The notes under the pieces: model-generated | Told to the model about the DNA's origin: nothing | Database searches by the model: none | The model's input: the letters and a program-made list of their open reading frames with translations, nothing else | Program-made: the position numbers and the translations under genes | Part shown: piece by piece, positions 26,232 to 38,470 of the stretch | How the letters are laid out: the number at the start of each line of letters is the position of its first letter | Position numbering within the stretch: the first letter of the stretch is position 1 | Assembly: GCA_024275415.1 (NCBI GenBank) | Contig: JAJRZD010000105.1 | Coordinates: 1-54,684 of the forward strand | DNA: 54,684 bases | Source of the DNA: an archaeon | GTDB lineage: Archaea > Asgardarchaeota > Thorarchaeia > Thorarchaeales > Thorarchaeaceae | Direction of reading: 5' to 3'

Positions 26232-28013
26232 CTAGAGTGTATCTTTGAACATATCGACGAATTCTGAGAACTGATCGATGCCCTTCTGCCAGAAGTCTTC
26301 TTTGGTGATGTCAAACCCAATCTCAGCAGCTAACTGACGTGGACTTTTGCTTGAGCCAGCGGCAAGCAAATTCTTCAGTTTCGGCACGAAATCCTTCCCC
26401 TGTTCTTTGTAGAGCTTATACATTGCGAAAACGAACAGCTGGGCGTACACGTAAGGATAGTTATAGAAACGATAGTTGGGGATGTAGAAGTGAAGCTTCA
26501 TGGTCCACCACCACTTGTCCTCGGGAATCCATTCCACAGCATCACCGAAGATACGATCCCGAGCCTCGACCCAGAGTTTGGAGATGGCTTCCCCGTCAAG
26601 AAGCTTGTTCTTCTCAATTGCATCGTAGATTGATTGCTCGAAGAACACTCTCGCAGAAACCTGATATGCGGCGGCAACAAACTCATCGAGCACGATTGCA
26701 AGGATCTCCTGTTTTCCCTCTTTGGACTCGACCTTCGAGAGCAATTTCTCAGTGAGCAGGAGCTCTCCGAAAATGGAGCCGGTTTCTGCCACGCAGCTTC
26801 CAATCTCATAATTCGATGGCTTTTGTGCTCTCGTGCCCAGATATGCATGCATAGCATGGCCAAGTTCATGTGCAGAGGTATAGATGTCCCCAATTCGCTC
26901 ATTGTAGCTTTGAAGGATGTATGCACTCTTCCCATTGAACCATGTAGAGCAGAATGCACCCGATCGCTTTCCCGAACGCACTTCAGCATCCAAATGCCGT
27001 TTATCGTACATCTCCTTTATCCAAGTGCCTACCTCGTAATCGAAGTCTGTGTACGCATTAACCACAAGTTCCTTTGCTTCATTCCAGTTCCATTTCTTAT
27101 CTGGAACGTTAGGGAGCGGGGCGGATAGATCCCAGTTCCCAAGGATGTCCAGACCCATGACCTTTGCCTTGAGCTTCAGATAGTCGCGCACCATACCCAC
27201 GTTCTTCTCAATCGTGTTCATGAGTGCCTGTATCGTTTCCTCATCTACATCATTGTCGATGAGGCTTTGTGTCATGGGACTATCCCACTTTCGCAGCTTG
27301 GTCATCTGGACATGGTCGGCATTGATGGCTTTGAGTGCGGATGACCACAAGAGATGATCCTTCCCCAATGTGCCAAAGACGACTTCCATCGCTCGTTTTC
27401 GGAGGTCTCTATTGGGGCTTTGATACAATCCCGTGATTTCACCATAGGACATTTCCTTCATCTCACCATCGACCTCTATCTTGAAGGTGCGTGTTGAAAG
27501 CCAATCATTGAACAGGTTCCACAATGCTTGGATCCCGTTGCGGTCTTTGATGATGATGATCTGTTCTTCCTCTTCACTCAGGAAATGAGGGGATTTCCTC
27601 TGGATTCTCTCTAGATAATGCTTGTATTCAGCAACAGCACTGTCGTTTATGATATCGGGATTTTTCGTGAGGAGTTTGCCAAGCTCGATGTCAATGAAAG
27701 CTAGGTTCTGCCCCATCATCATGTATGATGTCTGGGAACGATCATATAGTTTCTTGTTGACATCAGTAGTATTGTCAGCCGAGTAGGACAGCGAAGCGTA
27801 TTTGAAGGGGCCTTCGTACCTCAGTCTGAACTCGTCAATTGATTCCAAAAGATCCTTGATCTGTTGTGCATTGAATGACTCGATCTTGCCCCGATACTTG
27901 TCCCGAAAACTCTCTGATTCTTTCACAGCGGCAGACATACGTTCTTCGATCCATGCAGGGTCGTCAAACTCCACTAGATGTGTTAAATCCCATCTCATTT
28001 CTTCAGTAGTCAT
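26232..28013 (-). CDS. M3-family oligoendopeptidase F-like zinc peptidase
   Basis: The 593-residue protein matches the length and layout of oligoendopeptidase F. The metal site is in TSAHELGHAMHAYLG (HExxH at about 380-384), with the third ligand Glu in SCVAETGSIFGE some 25 residues on. The C-terminal RVFFEQSIYD and HFYIPNYRFYNYPYVYAQ stretches are typical family signatures. It cleaves short peptides in the cytosol, with no signal peptide. The ATG at 28013 has no clear Shine-Dalgarno. Its neighbours on the same strand are a surface protein and an S9 peptidase, giving a peptide-degrading neighbourhood. Confidence 0.93.
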   Translation of the reverse strand: MTTEEMRWDLTHLVEFDDPAWIEERMSAAVKESESFRDKYRGKIESFNAQQIKDLLESIDEFRLRYEGPFKYASLSYSADNTTDVNKKLYDRSQTSYMMMGQNLAFIDIELGKLLTKNPDIINDSAVAEYKHYLERIQRKSPHFLSEEEEQIIIIKDRNGIQALWNLFNDWLSTRTFKIEVDGEMKEMSYGEITGLYQSPNRDLRKRAMEVVFGTLGKDHLLWSSALKAINADHVQMTKLRKWDSPMTQSLIDNDVDEETIQALMNTIEKNVGMVRDYLKLKAKVMGLDILGNWDLSAPLPNVPDKKWNWNEAKELVVNAYTDFDYEVGTWIKEMYDKRHLDAEVRSGKRSGAFCSTWFNGKSAYILQSYNERIGDIYTSAHELGHAMHAYLGTRAQKPSNYEIGSCVAETGSIFGELLLTEKLLSKVESKEGKQEILAIVLDEFVAAAYQVSARVFFEQSIYDAIEKNKLLDGEAISKLWVEARDRIFGDAVEWIPEDKWWWTMKLHFYIPNYRFYNYPYVYAQLFVFAMYKLYKEQGKDFVPKLKNLLAAGSSKSPRQLAAEIGFDITKEDFWQKGIDQFSEFVDMFKDTL

Positions 28014-28093
28014 CGTGAATCAACAATTGTGAACCTGATACTCTCCTTTATGAGTCCAACGGAATATGCCACGCTCACAAAGGCGGTCTAGTA

Positions 28094-28702
28094 TCAATCC
28101 GACAGACGCTTACGGGTGCTACGCTTCCGGCTCTTCTTGACTCCATATATACCAGCAGCGAAAATGACTCCAGCAATCGCCATCACAATCAGACCTACCC
28201 ATACGATGGGTGACTCAATGCTTGGTGTCACCACGAACGGTCCGACTAAATTCTCTGGAGACAGGGCTTGGAAGAATGCTATGTGTGTGGCATTCCTGTA
28301 CGCACCAGACACCATGACAGCAAAGTAACATTCGGTTCCGCTGTCAGTGCTGGCGAAATTAAATTCGGAAGTGAAGTTGGCAAAGGTCACACCTGTTGTA
28401 ATGGGTGTTCCAGACACCTCGTCAGCTGCCATCAAAATATAGTCTGACTGATCGGCTTCCACCTTGTTCAATATCACATCTATCCTCGTGATATTGACCT
28501 GTGTCATCTGGTCTATGAGTGGCTCAACGCTGATAGTGACGTTGACCTTCTCGTTAAATGGGGCTGTCCAAGGTGTATTAGCTTCAACTGTCACAAACAC
28601 CCGGACACCGTCATCGCTGTAGGACACTGGTTCATACCGTATCGAAGACATCGGCACAGGCATGACCAACAGGATGAGGAAAACCACCGATACCCGCTTC
28701 AT
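28094..28702 (-). CDS. Secreted protein with C-terminal membrane anchor
   Basis: From the ATG at 28702 (GGAG eight bases upstream) the product is 202 residues. It has a signal peptide (MKRVSVVFLILLVMPVPM), a beta-rich extracellular domain with several N-x-S/T sites (VNVTISVEP, VNITRIDVILNK), a membrane helix (WVGLIVMAIAGVIFAAGIYG) and a basic tail of Lys/Arg. A longer frame extends upstream to 28837 but would overlap the S9 peptidase gene and hide the signal peptide, so it is rejected. The layout is like the anchored proteins at 13210 and 30718. The family is not recognised. Confidence 0.8.
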   Translation of the reverse strand: MKRVSVVFLILLVMPVPMSSIRYEPVSYSDDGVRVFVTVEANTPWTAPFNEKVNVTISVEPLIDQMTQVNITRIDVILNKVEADQSDYILMAADEVSGTPITTGVTFANFTSEFNFASTDSGTECYFAVMVSGAYRNATHIAFFQALSPENLVGPFVVTPSIESPIVWVGLIVMAIAGVIFAAGIYGVKKSRKRSTRKRLSD

Positions 28703-28763
28703 ATGATTCACTCCGCACCTTCTCTCCCTATCATGCCTCTTAACTTTGTCTAATAAAGAAGAT

Positions 28764-30617
28764 CTACACGATTTCATTGAGCCACGCAAGTACTCTTGTA
28801 TATGCCCTGATCTTGTTCGACAGCCTCGAAAGCCCATGTCCCTCGTCTGAGAACCGCATCAATTCCACAGGGATGCCCTTCTTCTTCAGTGCTTCATAGA
28901 TCTGGATAGACTCGGACAGGGGAACTCGCTCATCGTTATCGCCCTGGATGATGAAAAGGGGGCAGGTGATACGGTCAACTTTGTGAATCGGGCTGATGCG
29001 CTCCAGAGTCTCAATGTCTTGTTCCAAGCTCCCATACTCGTATTCTCGGTTGGATCGTCGCCATGCAGCCGTATTCTTCAGGAACGTGACGAAGTTCGAT
29101 ATCCCGACGATATCAACTGCCGCTTTCCATAGTGTCGGGTACTCCGTGATGGCAGACAACACAGCAAACCCACCATAACTACCTCCATAGACCACGACCC
29201 GAGAGGAGTCGATGGCGTCATCACTAATCCGGATATGCTGATACAGCTGCTCTATGTCTCTTATGGCATCAAGCCTCTTCTCGACGTTGTCCATGTCAAG
29301 ATACGTCTTGCCGTACCCGGTACTGCCTCGGATATTTGGTGTTATCACCGCATAACCGGCATTGATGTAAAATTGGATGACTGGATTAAATCCCGGACGT
29401 ATCTGAGCCTCGGGCCCTCCATGGATCATAAAGACTGTAGGCCATCCCTTCTCAGGCATCTTGCCCTTTGGACAGTACTTGAAGTAGGGTACGCTTAGCC
29501 CATCGAAGCTACTGAACCGGCTTAGTGATGCCTTTGCAAACATACTCGTGTTCAGACTAGCCATCTGTACGTTGGTCGCTTTCCATGTGTTCATGGTCTG
29601 AGTATTGATAATCCAGATGTTCGCAGGCTCAACCGAGGAGCTGAGCGATATCGCCAGCTTTTTTCCGTCAGGCGAGAGAGCCATCCCCCTCGTATAGGTA
29701 CGATGATCACCGGAACCAATCACACCTTCCATGGGCAACCGGATTTCCTCGACATCCTTCATGGAGTCCTGAGTGAAACGAGCACGGTAGACACGGTTAT
29801 AGCCTTCTTCGTTCACCGAATAATAGACATATTGAGTACCTTTTGAAGTAGCTGTGTGTTCATACGGATATCTGGTAGTTCTCTCGATTTCCTCAAATGT
29901 GCCGAACTCGCCTTTCAGTGATAATGAGGTAAGCCTCATATAGTCAGAACGATGATCTGTTCTCACTAAGATGTGGTCATCATCGATGAACCCTACGGGT
30001 AGCCAACGAGAATCACGTTCGTTGAGGGACTCCGTGATTGGAGTTGTCGTGCCATCATTGAGATCGAACAGGAGCAGATTGTGTCTGGCATTCCCTTGCA
30101 TATGGTGGATTATGGCGACCGACTTGTCCTTCGATACCTCAAGGATTGCCATACGCCCCTTTGTGGTCTTCAAGATGAGCTCGGGATCATTGTTCAGGAT
30201 AGGTAATTTATGTCGATATATGTCCAGCCTTGACTTGTCTTCAATATTAGCGTTGTAATAGACTGCGTCATCATCGATAAACGTCGGGATATGCTTGGCT
30301 TTCTCGTCATCTGTTATCCAAGAAAGGTGTCCCTTAGTGTCGATGTGTCCTATCTGAAAGTTCTCATTGCCCTCGAAATCTCTGGTAAAGATAATGCTAC
30401 CATCTGAAAGGTATCTTGGGTTAGTGCAACGATCCCGTTCATATGTCAATCTGTCTGGCCAGATAGACCTTCCTTCGTCCACGTATGAATGATAGACCTG
30501 AAAATTCCCGGGCGCATCATATACGAACACAAACTCAGAGCTGTTGGGATGCCATGATGCCCCTCCTGCAGATTCAACAGCAAGGAAGCGTTCAGGTCCT
30601 ATTTCGGTGCCGGACAT
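28764..30617 (-). CDS. S9 prolyl-oligopeptidase-family serine peptidase
   Basis: The 617-residue protein combines an N-terminal seven-bladed-type propeller (repeats such as RYLSDGSIIFTRDFEGN and ALSPDGKKLAISLS) with a C-terminal alpha/beta hydrolase. The hydrolase has the nucleophile in YGGSYGGFA (about Ser 477), Asp in QGDNDERVP (about 561) and His in DEGHGLS (about 594), plus the oxyanion stretch MIHGGPEAQ. This is the acylaminoacyl-peptidase/dipeptidyl-peptidase type. No signal peptide is present, so it acts in the cytosol on short or blocked peptides. A TATA box at leaderless distance precedes the ATG. Confidence 0.93.
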   Translation of the reverse strand: MSGTEIGPERFLAVESAGGASWHPNSSEFVFVYDAPGNFQVYHSYVDEGRSIWPDRLTYERDRCTNPRYLSDGSIIFTRDFEGNENFQIGHIDTKGHLSWITDDEKAKHIPTFIDDDAVYYNANIEDKSRLDIYRHKLPILNNDPELILKTTKGRMAILEVSKDKSVAIIHHMQGNARHNLLLFDLNDGTTTPITESLNERDSRWLPVGFIDDDHILVRTDHRSDYMRLTSLSLKGEFGTFEEIERTTRYPYEHTATSKGTQYVYYSVNEEGYNRVYRARFTQDSMKDVEEIRLPMEGVIGSGDHRTYTRGMALSPDGKKLAISLSSSVEPANIWIINTQTMNTWKATNVQMASLNTSMFAKASLSRFSSFDGLSVPYFKYCPKGKMPEKGWPTVFMIHGGPEAQIRPGFNPVIQFYINAGYAVITPNIRGSTGYGKTYLDMDNVEKRLDAIRDIEQLYQHIRISDDAIDSSRVVVYGGSYGGFAVLSAITEYPTLWKAAVDIVGISNFVTFLKNTAAWRRSNREYEYGSLEQDIETLERISPIHKVDRITCPLFIIQGDNDERVPLSESIQIYEALKKKGIPVELMRFSDEGHGLSRLSNKIRAYTRVLAWLNEIV

Positions 30618-30640
30618 AACATTTCAAGACAATTAGTAGG

Positions 30641-30647
30641 GTATATC
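30641..30647 (-). promoter_or_regulatory. TATA box of the S9 peptidase gene
   Basis: Minus-strand GATATAC is centred about 27 bases before the ATG at 30617. There is no Shine-Dalgarno between, so the transcript is probably leaderless. Confidence 0.4.
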
Positions 30648-30717
30648 ACTTTGTCCATCTAGGCGATGTGTCATTTATGCTGGTGGTGTGTGACTGAAAT
30701 AGGGGGTTGAGCAGTTG

Positions 30718-33117
30718 TTATTCCTCAACAATTTTGCGCTGCTTCTGAAGAATCAGCCAGACAAGACCCACTGCCATGAAGGTCTCGACACCAAGAATGC
30801 CGATGAATGCCGTTTCTGCAACGGACAGAGGCATACCCAAGACCGACTGGTTTCTTTCTCCGATTGTGACCCTGACAGTGTCAGATATTCGGTTATCACG
30901 TTCATCAACTAACCACAGAGTCACCGTATGGGCTCCAGCATCCAAGTATGACAAGTCTATAGCGATGTTATCTCCATCCCATGTGCTGTTCACTGCTATC
31001 TGACCATCGACAAGGACAGTGTAGAATACCGGGTCTGAATCCCAAGCGTACCATTCAATCACCACTTCAGTGTCATTAGTGTTATCATACGTAACGTCAT
31101 CCAAGGGAATGAGAAATGGAATTCTATCTTGATATTCGTTGATGAACATCGGATAATTGTCTACACTATTGGCATCTCCAAGTATCTCATACTTTCCAGA
31201 TGCGTTGTAGTCACTCCAATAGTTACCAAACCCTTCGCTATCGTCCCAGATGTTGTCGATGCCGTCGTCATAAGCATTCCCCATGTAATTCTTGCCTATC
31301 TCGTTGTGATATACCATGCAGTTGTCTGAATCCGACTCGAATTTGATCCCGTAACCTGCATTGTCCCAAATCACGTTCCTCGTGAAGTTAACACGATAAC
31401 TCCAATATACTGCAATGCCATTCCCTGCACAGGATACTATCTCGTTCCGTGTGACAACAGATCTCTTGACATTACTAAGAAATAGCCCCTCCATAGACTG
31501 TGTGATTGAGTTGTTTTCCACCAAAATTTCACCAGACGAGTAGACATTAATGCCGACGGTTCCTCTCTTGATAGAATTTCCCTTAATAATGGAATGAAAC
31601 GTAGATGTGATTCCGATGCCCACTCCATACTCGGTAGTGAATGTGATGACATTATCAGATATCGTGGTATAATATCCATCATAAATTATTATGTCCCCGT
31701 CTTTAATGAGGTTACCTGTAATCGCCGAGTCATCTATCTGATAGAGGTTGATAGCATGTCTATTCTGCCATGGCTCACCACCTTCCATATAGAATGTATT
31801 CTGTTCGATGACCAATTTTCTAGTATTCTCTCCACTGATACCATACCCCCCGAAGAGTTTGCAATTCGATATCTCAATATTTGACGATCTACGAATCTTA
31901 ACACTCTCGAATGACGTTTCAATGCTACACTCTTGGATGGATACATCCTTGGATCTCAAGACTGCAATTCCAACTCCACTTCCCGTCAGAGTGATATTTC
32001 GCATCGTGATATCGGTTGAGAGTATGACCGATATGGGCGAATACACATCTGGCATTGAGATTTCATTAATCACAACGCGCGATGAGAAAATCATGATTAT
32101 CTGTCCATAAATGTCGTCTGAGATAGTGATGTCACTCTCATTCACAAAATAACCAAGCATCTTGCCTCGGATACTGTTATTCACGAAAGAGTGTACCCAC
32201 TCTTCTTTAACAGTCCCATAAATGTAAATCCCTCTATCAAGAAAATTGTCAACAACCATGAGGTTTGATGAGCTGTCGATAGACAGGGAAGCCCGATTAC
32301 CATCACGGACAATATTCCTTTGAACTACTCCCCAGGCACAGGCGAATGACCTGATTCCATTCGCTCCACCCACTATTAAGTTGTCTGCGATTGTGAAGCC
32401 ATTGCTGTAGTATATTTGAATACCATCATTGTACCAATAATTCGAAGACAATGTAATTACATTTCTTGTTATTATAGCGTTGTCAACAGTCCATATCCGG
32501 ACTGCATCTCCAGTCATATTATTCATTGTATTGTCCTGAAGGTTCAAGACCGAGTAATCGTCTATCTGGATCCCAGTGTATCCCTTCTCAAAAGTACAAT
32601 TCGAAATCTGAGCGATTCCACCGCTCCAAAAGACTATCCCTGATGAAGTATCGACAAAGCTGCAATTGGTGATCTCAATCTTGTTGGCTATCTGCTCTGA
32701 ACGGATTCCCACGGGAATACCATCAAATGTGTTGTTCTCAATGAGTGCATATTGTGTAGATGATATCCAAATGGCTGGATAGTATCGATAGTCGCTTCCT
32801 GTGTATGTAAAGTAACAATTCCTAATAACAAAATGCACAGTGACATCTTGAATGAATATACTGGTATTCAGAAGGTCGAATGACAAGCCTTCAATTACAT
32901 AAGGGTCATTTTCTGTACCCGAACCTGGCCATACTGCAAAGTCGTCATCTGATGTGATCACAATCTGGTCGTGAGGTGTGTATGATAGAAGGCGAGTTTG
33001 TAGTGGGATATCCCTCTTCATTTCAACAGACCCTGCTGAATTGCTCAGCTTGGGAACTGGGGCTGGCACTATTGTGATTATTAGAACAAGGATAATCGCA
33101 CAGATAGCAACTCTCAA
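30718..33117 (-). CDS. NosD-like right-handed beta-helix surface protein with membrane anchor
   Basis: The 799-residue protein starts with a signal peptide (residues 1 to about 20). A region of about 560 residues has regular short repeats (IENNTFDGIPVGI, ITRNVITLSS, IADNLIVGGANGI), as in NosD/pectate-lyase-like parallel beta-helix proteins. The marker GNYWSDYNASGKYEI closes the helix. An Ig-like domain and one membrane helix with a short Lys/Arg tail end the protein. The TTG start at 33117 follows GGAGGAGA at good spacing. It probably sits on the outer face and may bind glycans or act as an adhesin; NosD itself aids copper delivery in denitrifiers, but no nos genes are here. Confidence 0.88.
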   Translation of the reverse strand: MRVAICAIILVLIITIVPAPVPKLSNSAGSVEMKRDIPLQTRLLSYTPHDQIVITSDDDFAVWPGSGTENDPYVIEGLSFDLLNTSIFIQDVTVHFVIRNCYFTYTGSDYRYYPAIWISSTQYALIENNTFDGIPVGIRSEQIANKIEITNCSFVDTSSGIVFWSGGIAQISNCTFEKGYTGIQIDDYSVLNLQDNTMNNMTGDAVRIWTVDNAIITRNVITLSSNYWYNDGIQIYYSNGFTIADNLIVGGANGIRSFACAWGVVQRNIVRDGNRASLSIDSSSNLMVVDNFLDRGIYIYGTVKEEWVHSFVNNSIRGKMLGYFVNESDITISDDIYGQIIMIFSSRVVINEISMPDVYSPISVILSTDITMRNITLTGSGVGIAVLRSKDVSIQECSIETSFESVKIRRSSNIEISNCKLFGGYGISGENTRKLVIEQNTFYMEGGEPWQNRHAINLYQIDDSAITGNLIKDGDIIIYDGYYTTISDNVITFTTEYGVGIGITSTFHSIIKGNSIKRGTVGINVYSSGEILVENNSITQSMEGLFLSNVKRSVVTRNEIVSCAGNGIAVYWSYRVNFTRNVIWDNAGYGIKFESDSDNCMVYHNEIGKNYMGNAYDDGIDNIWDDSEGFGNYWSDYNASGKYEILGDANSVDNYPMFINEYQDRIPFLIPLDDVTYDNTNDTEVVIEWYAWDSDPVFYTVLVDGQIAVNSTWDGDNIAIDLSYLDAGAHTVTLWLVDERDNRISDTVRVTIGERNQSVLGMPLSVAETAFIGILGVETFMAVGLVWLILQKQRKIVEE

Positions 33118-33246
33118 TCAATCTCCTCCGTGTCCAACTATATACCAAATTCCAGATATGAAGGATATTCTGTATCCAGTCACACAATGAAATTAGTGAT
33201 TATAAATAATCGTTCAAGTCTGCGTACTGTCGTTTGTGACATGGCT

Positions 33247-35337
<2,091 letters not shown>

Positions 35338-35610
35338 TTACACAGTATTGTCACAACTTTATTAACCCCTATCATTCGAAGGAGAAAACTCGTCAGTAGA
35401 ACTTGGACAATTCCAAATGCTATCACATTTATTTCGAAACAAGTGGGAGTCAAGGAACCCATCACATGAAGACGTGATTAGAATGGTGAATTCTCTAACT
35501 TATCGAGGATGGCTTGTTAAGTATCCCCTTAAGGAATCTGTGATTGATGCCTTCACGGCATTCAGTGTTTCGAGAGATTCCGTCTATAGTTAGTGAAATC
35601 TACTCTCAAT

Positions 35611-35810
35611 GGGGTTGCTAACAGGTACACACAATCTAGATGGTCTTGGACATCTCGTTGTGGGTGTTCATATAGGCTCGACAAGACATACTCAGTGGGT
35701 CTTCCATGACATACGTAGGATCTCACAGAGCTCACCCAGTGTTGCATCCTGAGAGTACAATGCTACGGGATCCAATTTTGTACGACCTACAATGAATGGT
35801 TCCTAAGAAA
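35611..35810 (+). repeat. Dispersed intergenic element, copy 3 of 3
   Basis: The 632-base stretch between ligA and the methyltransferase gene holds no intact gene. From 35611 to about 35810 it aligns with copies 1 and 2. GTTGCTAACAGGTAC resembles GTTGCAAACAGATAC of copy 1, TGGACATC is shared with copy 1, and CTCGTTGTGGGTG matches CTCGTGGTAGGTG of copy 2. CACAGAG, CACCCAGTG and GAGTACAA blocks follow. The translated core carries TGA where the other two have TGG, and frame changes are needed upstream, so any coding origin is decayed. The part 35326-35610 shows nothing I can name. Confidence 0.6.
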
Positions 35811-35957
35811 AATTGGTTTATTGGTTAGAACAGGTTCTGTGGAAAAAGTTCACCAGTCCACAATTGTTTGATGAAAATGGATCGCCGTTCTCATTTTGGC
35901 TGTCTGAAACGTGACAGAACAAGTTCGAATCCTGCAAGTGCTTTCATGTCATTCGGA

Positions 35958-37697
35958 TTATTCCACAGAACCGTTAGAGAGAAACTCTTCTAATTTGGTA
36001 GACTCGTATTTCTTATCTATCTTCTTTGATATTCGTCCAGAAATTCTTTTCAATACTGTGTCCATTTGTTCGTTTATCTCCTTCAAATGGGTTATGCCCT
36101 CGATATAATTTTGGAAAAGGCTCTCTAGTAGTTCTAACTCTGCTTGGGTTAGAAGGGTGAAATCTGGAATCATCATGCTTTCTACATCTCTCGGTTCTAA
36201 CTTCTTCAATCCTCCGCCATAATGTCTTATTTGGGATGCCATGATTTTCTCTCCGATCTCAGATAGTGAATAGAGAATTAGTGGAACCAAGAATGCTTCG
36301 CTTCCCTTTTTAGGGTATATTCCATGGAATGATGTCAAGTTCCTACAGTCTGTTTGATTTAATATTAACCGAATTCTATCTCTGAAAAAAACTTTTATCC
36401 ATATTGGAGCTACATCACGTTGCTCAACAAAGAACCATCTTTTTCGCTTTCTTGTAAGATACCTCTTGTGTATTTCTTGTTTCTCGCCAAATTTGAGATA
36501 GTTTGTTATTTTTTGATTGGGACTCTCATCTCTAACATTGAGAAGGTACACCTTTTTCCCTTGAGTTTTTAGTTCTTCGTAGTGGTCTTGTGAAAATATA
36601 CGATCCGTGGCATATGCTGCTTTTGTTATTATTGGTTGGAGGTACTTGGAATCTATTCTCCACTCGTTGACTTCTTCATCGCTCAACGTAAAGAACGAGT
36701 TTGCACCTGTTGCTATGCCTCGTCGTACAAAGAAAAGCTGATTAAGGGGAATAGTGCCCTCATATACATCGGATTCATATCCGTTTATATAAACGCTCCA
36801 TTTATCTTTAGGATTCAAGTCGGATTGCTTCATCACAGCAATTGTATTTGGTTTATCGATTTCACATGTCTGCAATGCGTTATTCAGATAACTTATCCCA
36901 TACCATTTTGTTAGTCCGATGAATTTTACCTTATTTTTCTTGTCGAGAGGTTTCTTGCCCAAAATAATGACTGCAGAAGACATTCCATCTTCAAAAATAA
37001 AATCATCACCCTCAAAGATAACCAAGGCTTCAATAGATAAAGTATCCAGTAGTTTTTCTTTCAGTTTCTCACCATAGCCTGCATTTAGCCATTCGACAGG
37101 CACTATAAATGCCAAGCGTCCATCCTCAGATAGCATTTCGATGCTCTTGATTATAAAGTAGGCATAAAGGCTAGCAGTTGCTTCAAGAGTGATATTATAT
37201 CTGGATCTCAATTCTCGTCTATACTCGTTTCTATTCCTGATTTTGTTGTTTTTTACATAGGGAGGATTGGCGATGATGATATCATACTTGTTCGCATTAC
37301 TATCTAATAGGAAGTCAGTATGGATTAGATTGATGTGTTCCATGTAATCGTTGAGGGTATTCTTGGCACATTCGATCATCACCATATCGATATCGTATCC
37401 ATCGAGTTTGAATTCAATCGTATCATCAATTGATTGAATCGTATCTAAACAATATCTGGCAAGTATCCCACATCCGATAGAGGGGTCTAGAATTCTTATT
37501 GTTGCCGATGGCTTGCAAACCCATTGTGCCATAAACTTGGCTACCTCTTCGGGTGTGAAATACTGTCCTATCTCCTTCCGTCTATTTGGATTTAGAATAT
37601 GTGTGATATCACTATGTAAAGATTTGAATGAGAATGCTTTGTCAGTTATGTCATATCTCCCAAGTACCTCGCGTATGCTGTCCTTTTCTTCATTCAT
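35958..37697 (-). CDS. N6-adenine DNA methyltransferase, TaqI-like, in AT-rich island
   Basis: The 579-residue protein has motif X GQYFTPEEVAKFMAQW, motif I LDPSIGCGILARY and motif IV IIIANPPYVKN (catalytic NPPY). A long C-terminal part (about 300-579) resembles the target-recognition domain of TaqI-type gamma-class enzymes. It would methylate adenine in a DNA target for restriction-modification or another defence system. No separate restriction gene is adjacent; a solitary methylase or a decayed system is likely. Base composition is clearly richer in A/T than in its neighbours, and Ile, Asn and Lys codons are frequent, which suggests recent transfer. Confidence 0.9.
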   Translation of the reverse strand: MNEEKDSIREVLGRYDITDKAFSFKSLHSDITHILNPNRRKEIGQYFTPEEVAKFMAQWVCKPSATIRILDPSIGCGILARYCLDTIQSIDDTIEFKLDGYDIDMVMIECAKNTLNDYMEHINLIHTDFLLDSNANKYDIIIANPPYVKNNKIRNRNEYRRELRSRYNITLEATASLYAYFIIKSIEMLSEDGRLAFIVPVEWLNAGYGEKLKEKLLDTLSIEALVIFEGDDFIFEDGMSSAVIILGKKPLDKKNKVKFIGLTKWYGISYLNNALQTCEIDKPNTIAVMKQSDLNPKDKWSVYINGYESDVYEGTIPLNQLFFVRRGIATGANSFFTLSDEEVNEWRIDSKYLQPIITKAAYATDRIFSQDHYEELKTQGKKVYLLNVRDESPNQKITNYLKFGEKQEIHKRYLTRKRKRWFFVEQRDVAPIWIKVFFRDRIRLILNQTDCRNLTSFHGIYPKKGSEAFLVPLILYSLSEIGEKIMASQIRHYGGGLKKLEPRDVESMMIPDFTLLTQAELELLESLFQNYIEGITHLKEINEQMDTVLKRISGRISKKIDKKYESTKLEEFLSNGSVE

Positions 37698-37809
37698 CTC
37701 ATGGTATTGCTCCTGTTTTTACCTCAAGTTCTATTCTCATAATAAATGTGAACTAAGTGTTATTTATCCATGAGAAAGATTTCTATTAACTATGATACAG
37801 ACAAGTATT

Positions 37810-38095
37810 ATGGTACAAAAAGATGATAATGAAATACTATCCTCCATGGGGTTCATTTTATCAAATATACAAAGAAGAGTCGTTTTGGAAGAGCTAGGAA
37901 GGGGTTCTACAATACTAAACTTCTAGGCGAAACGACACAACTTTCTCCATCACATAGCAGCAGCACATTATCAGAACTACAGCACCAAGATATTGTTGAG
38001 TGTATAAATCCACATGTAAGAAAAGGGAAAGTGTACAAATGACAAGACTTGGTTTAGAAGTTCTAAAATTGATTCAAACCCGTACGAGCACTTGA
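37810..38095 (+). pseudogene. Frameshifted winged-helix transcription regulator
   Basis: From the ATG at 37810 the reading gives GFILSNIQRRVVLEELGRG and then breaks near 37909-37913. In the next frame it continues LLGETTQLSPSHSSSTLSEL, IVECINPHVRKGKVYK and breaks again at 38037-38041. A third frame gives MTRLGLEVLKLIQTRTST and a stop. Joined, this is a typical archaeal winged-helix regulator; the order Leu-Gly...helix...ECINPxxRKGKxYxxTxxG is a well-known signature. Two single-base deletions would explain both breaks. It reads away from the methyltransferase gene, whose regulator it may have been. Confidence 0.75.
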
Positions 38096-38470
38096 CAGAA
38101 ATAACTGGGTGATAGATGGTAAACATCAATAAATAACTCCAAGGTTGGCTGCAATCGGGCGTTTCATTTGAGCAAATACATTGACACAAGTGGAAGCCAC
38201 AGGAGAGCATCATATGTATTAGCGATTAAGATGATGAGGTCTGTGCTTTCTTTTGTGATATTCAATATTTAGAGATCATAGGAAACGACTGAATCAATAA
38301 TGGATAATGAGGAATGTTGCACGAGCCAAAACAAACCTTGGTGACCCTTTAGAAACTGCTCGAATCTGGCTATCTGTATGCGGAATTCCGGGATGCACTT
38401 TTTGTTAATGTCCTCTGATGGTTCTAACAACGTGAGATGCTTGTCTATCTGCTGAGGTCTTCCAAAGGTT
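38096..38470. other. Stretch without an intact gene
   Basis: These 375 bases separate the regulator remnant from the PLP-enzyme gene. On the minus strand an open frame runs from the PLP gene's 5' shadow down to 38269, with a protein-like stretch (LEPSEDINKKCIPEFRIQIARF), but it has no start of its own and no family I recognise. It could be a gene tail left by rearrangement or chance. Nothing else was seen. Confidence 0.3.
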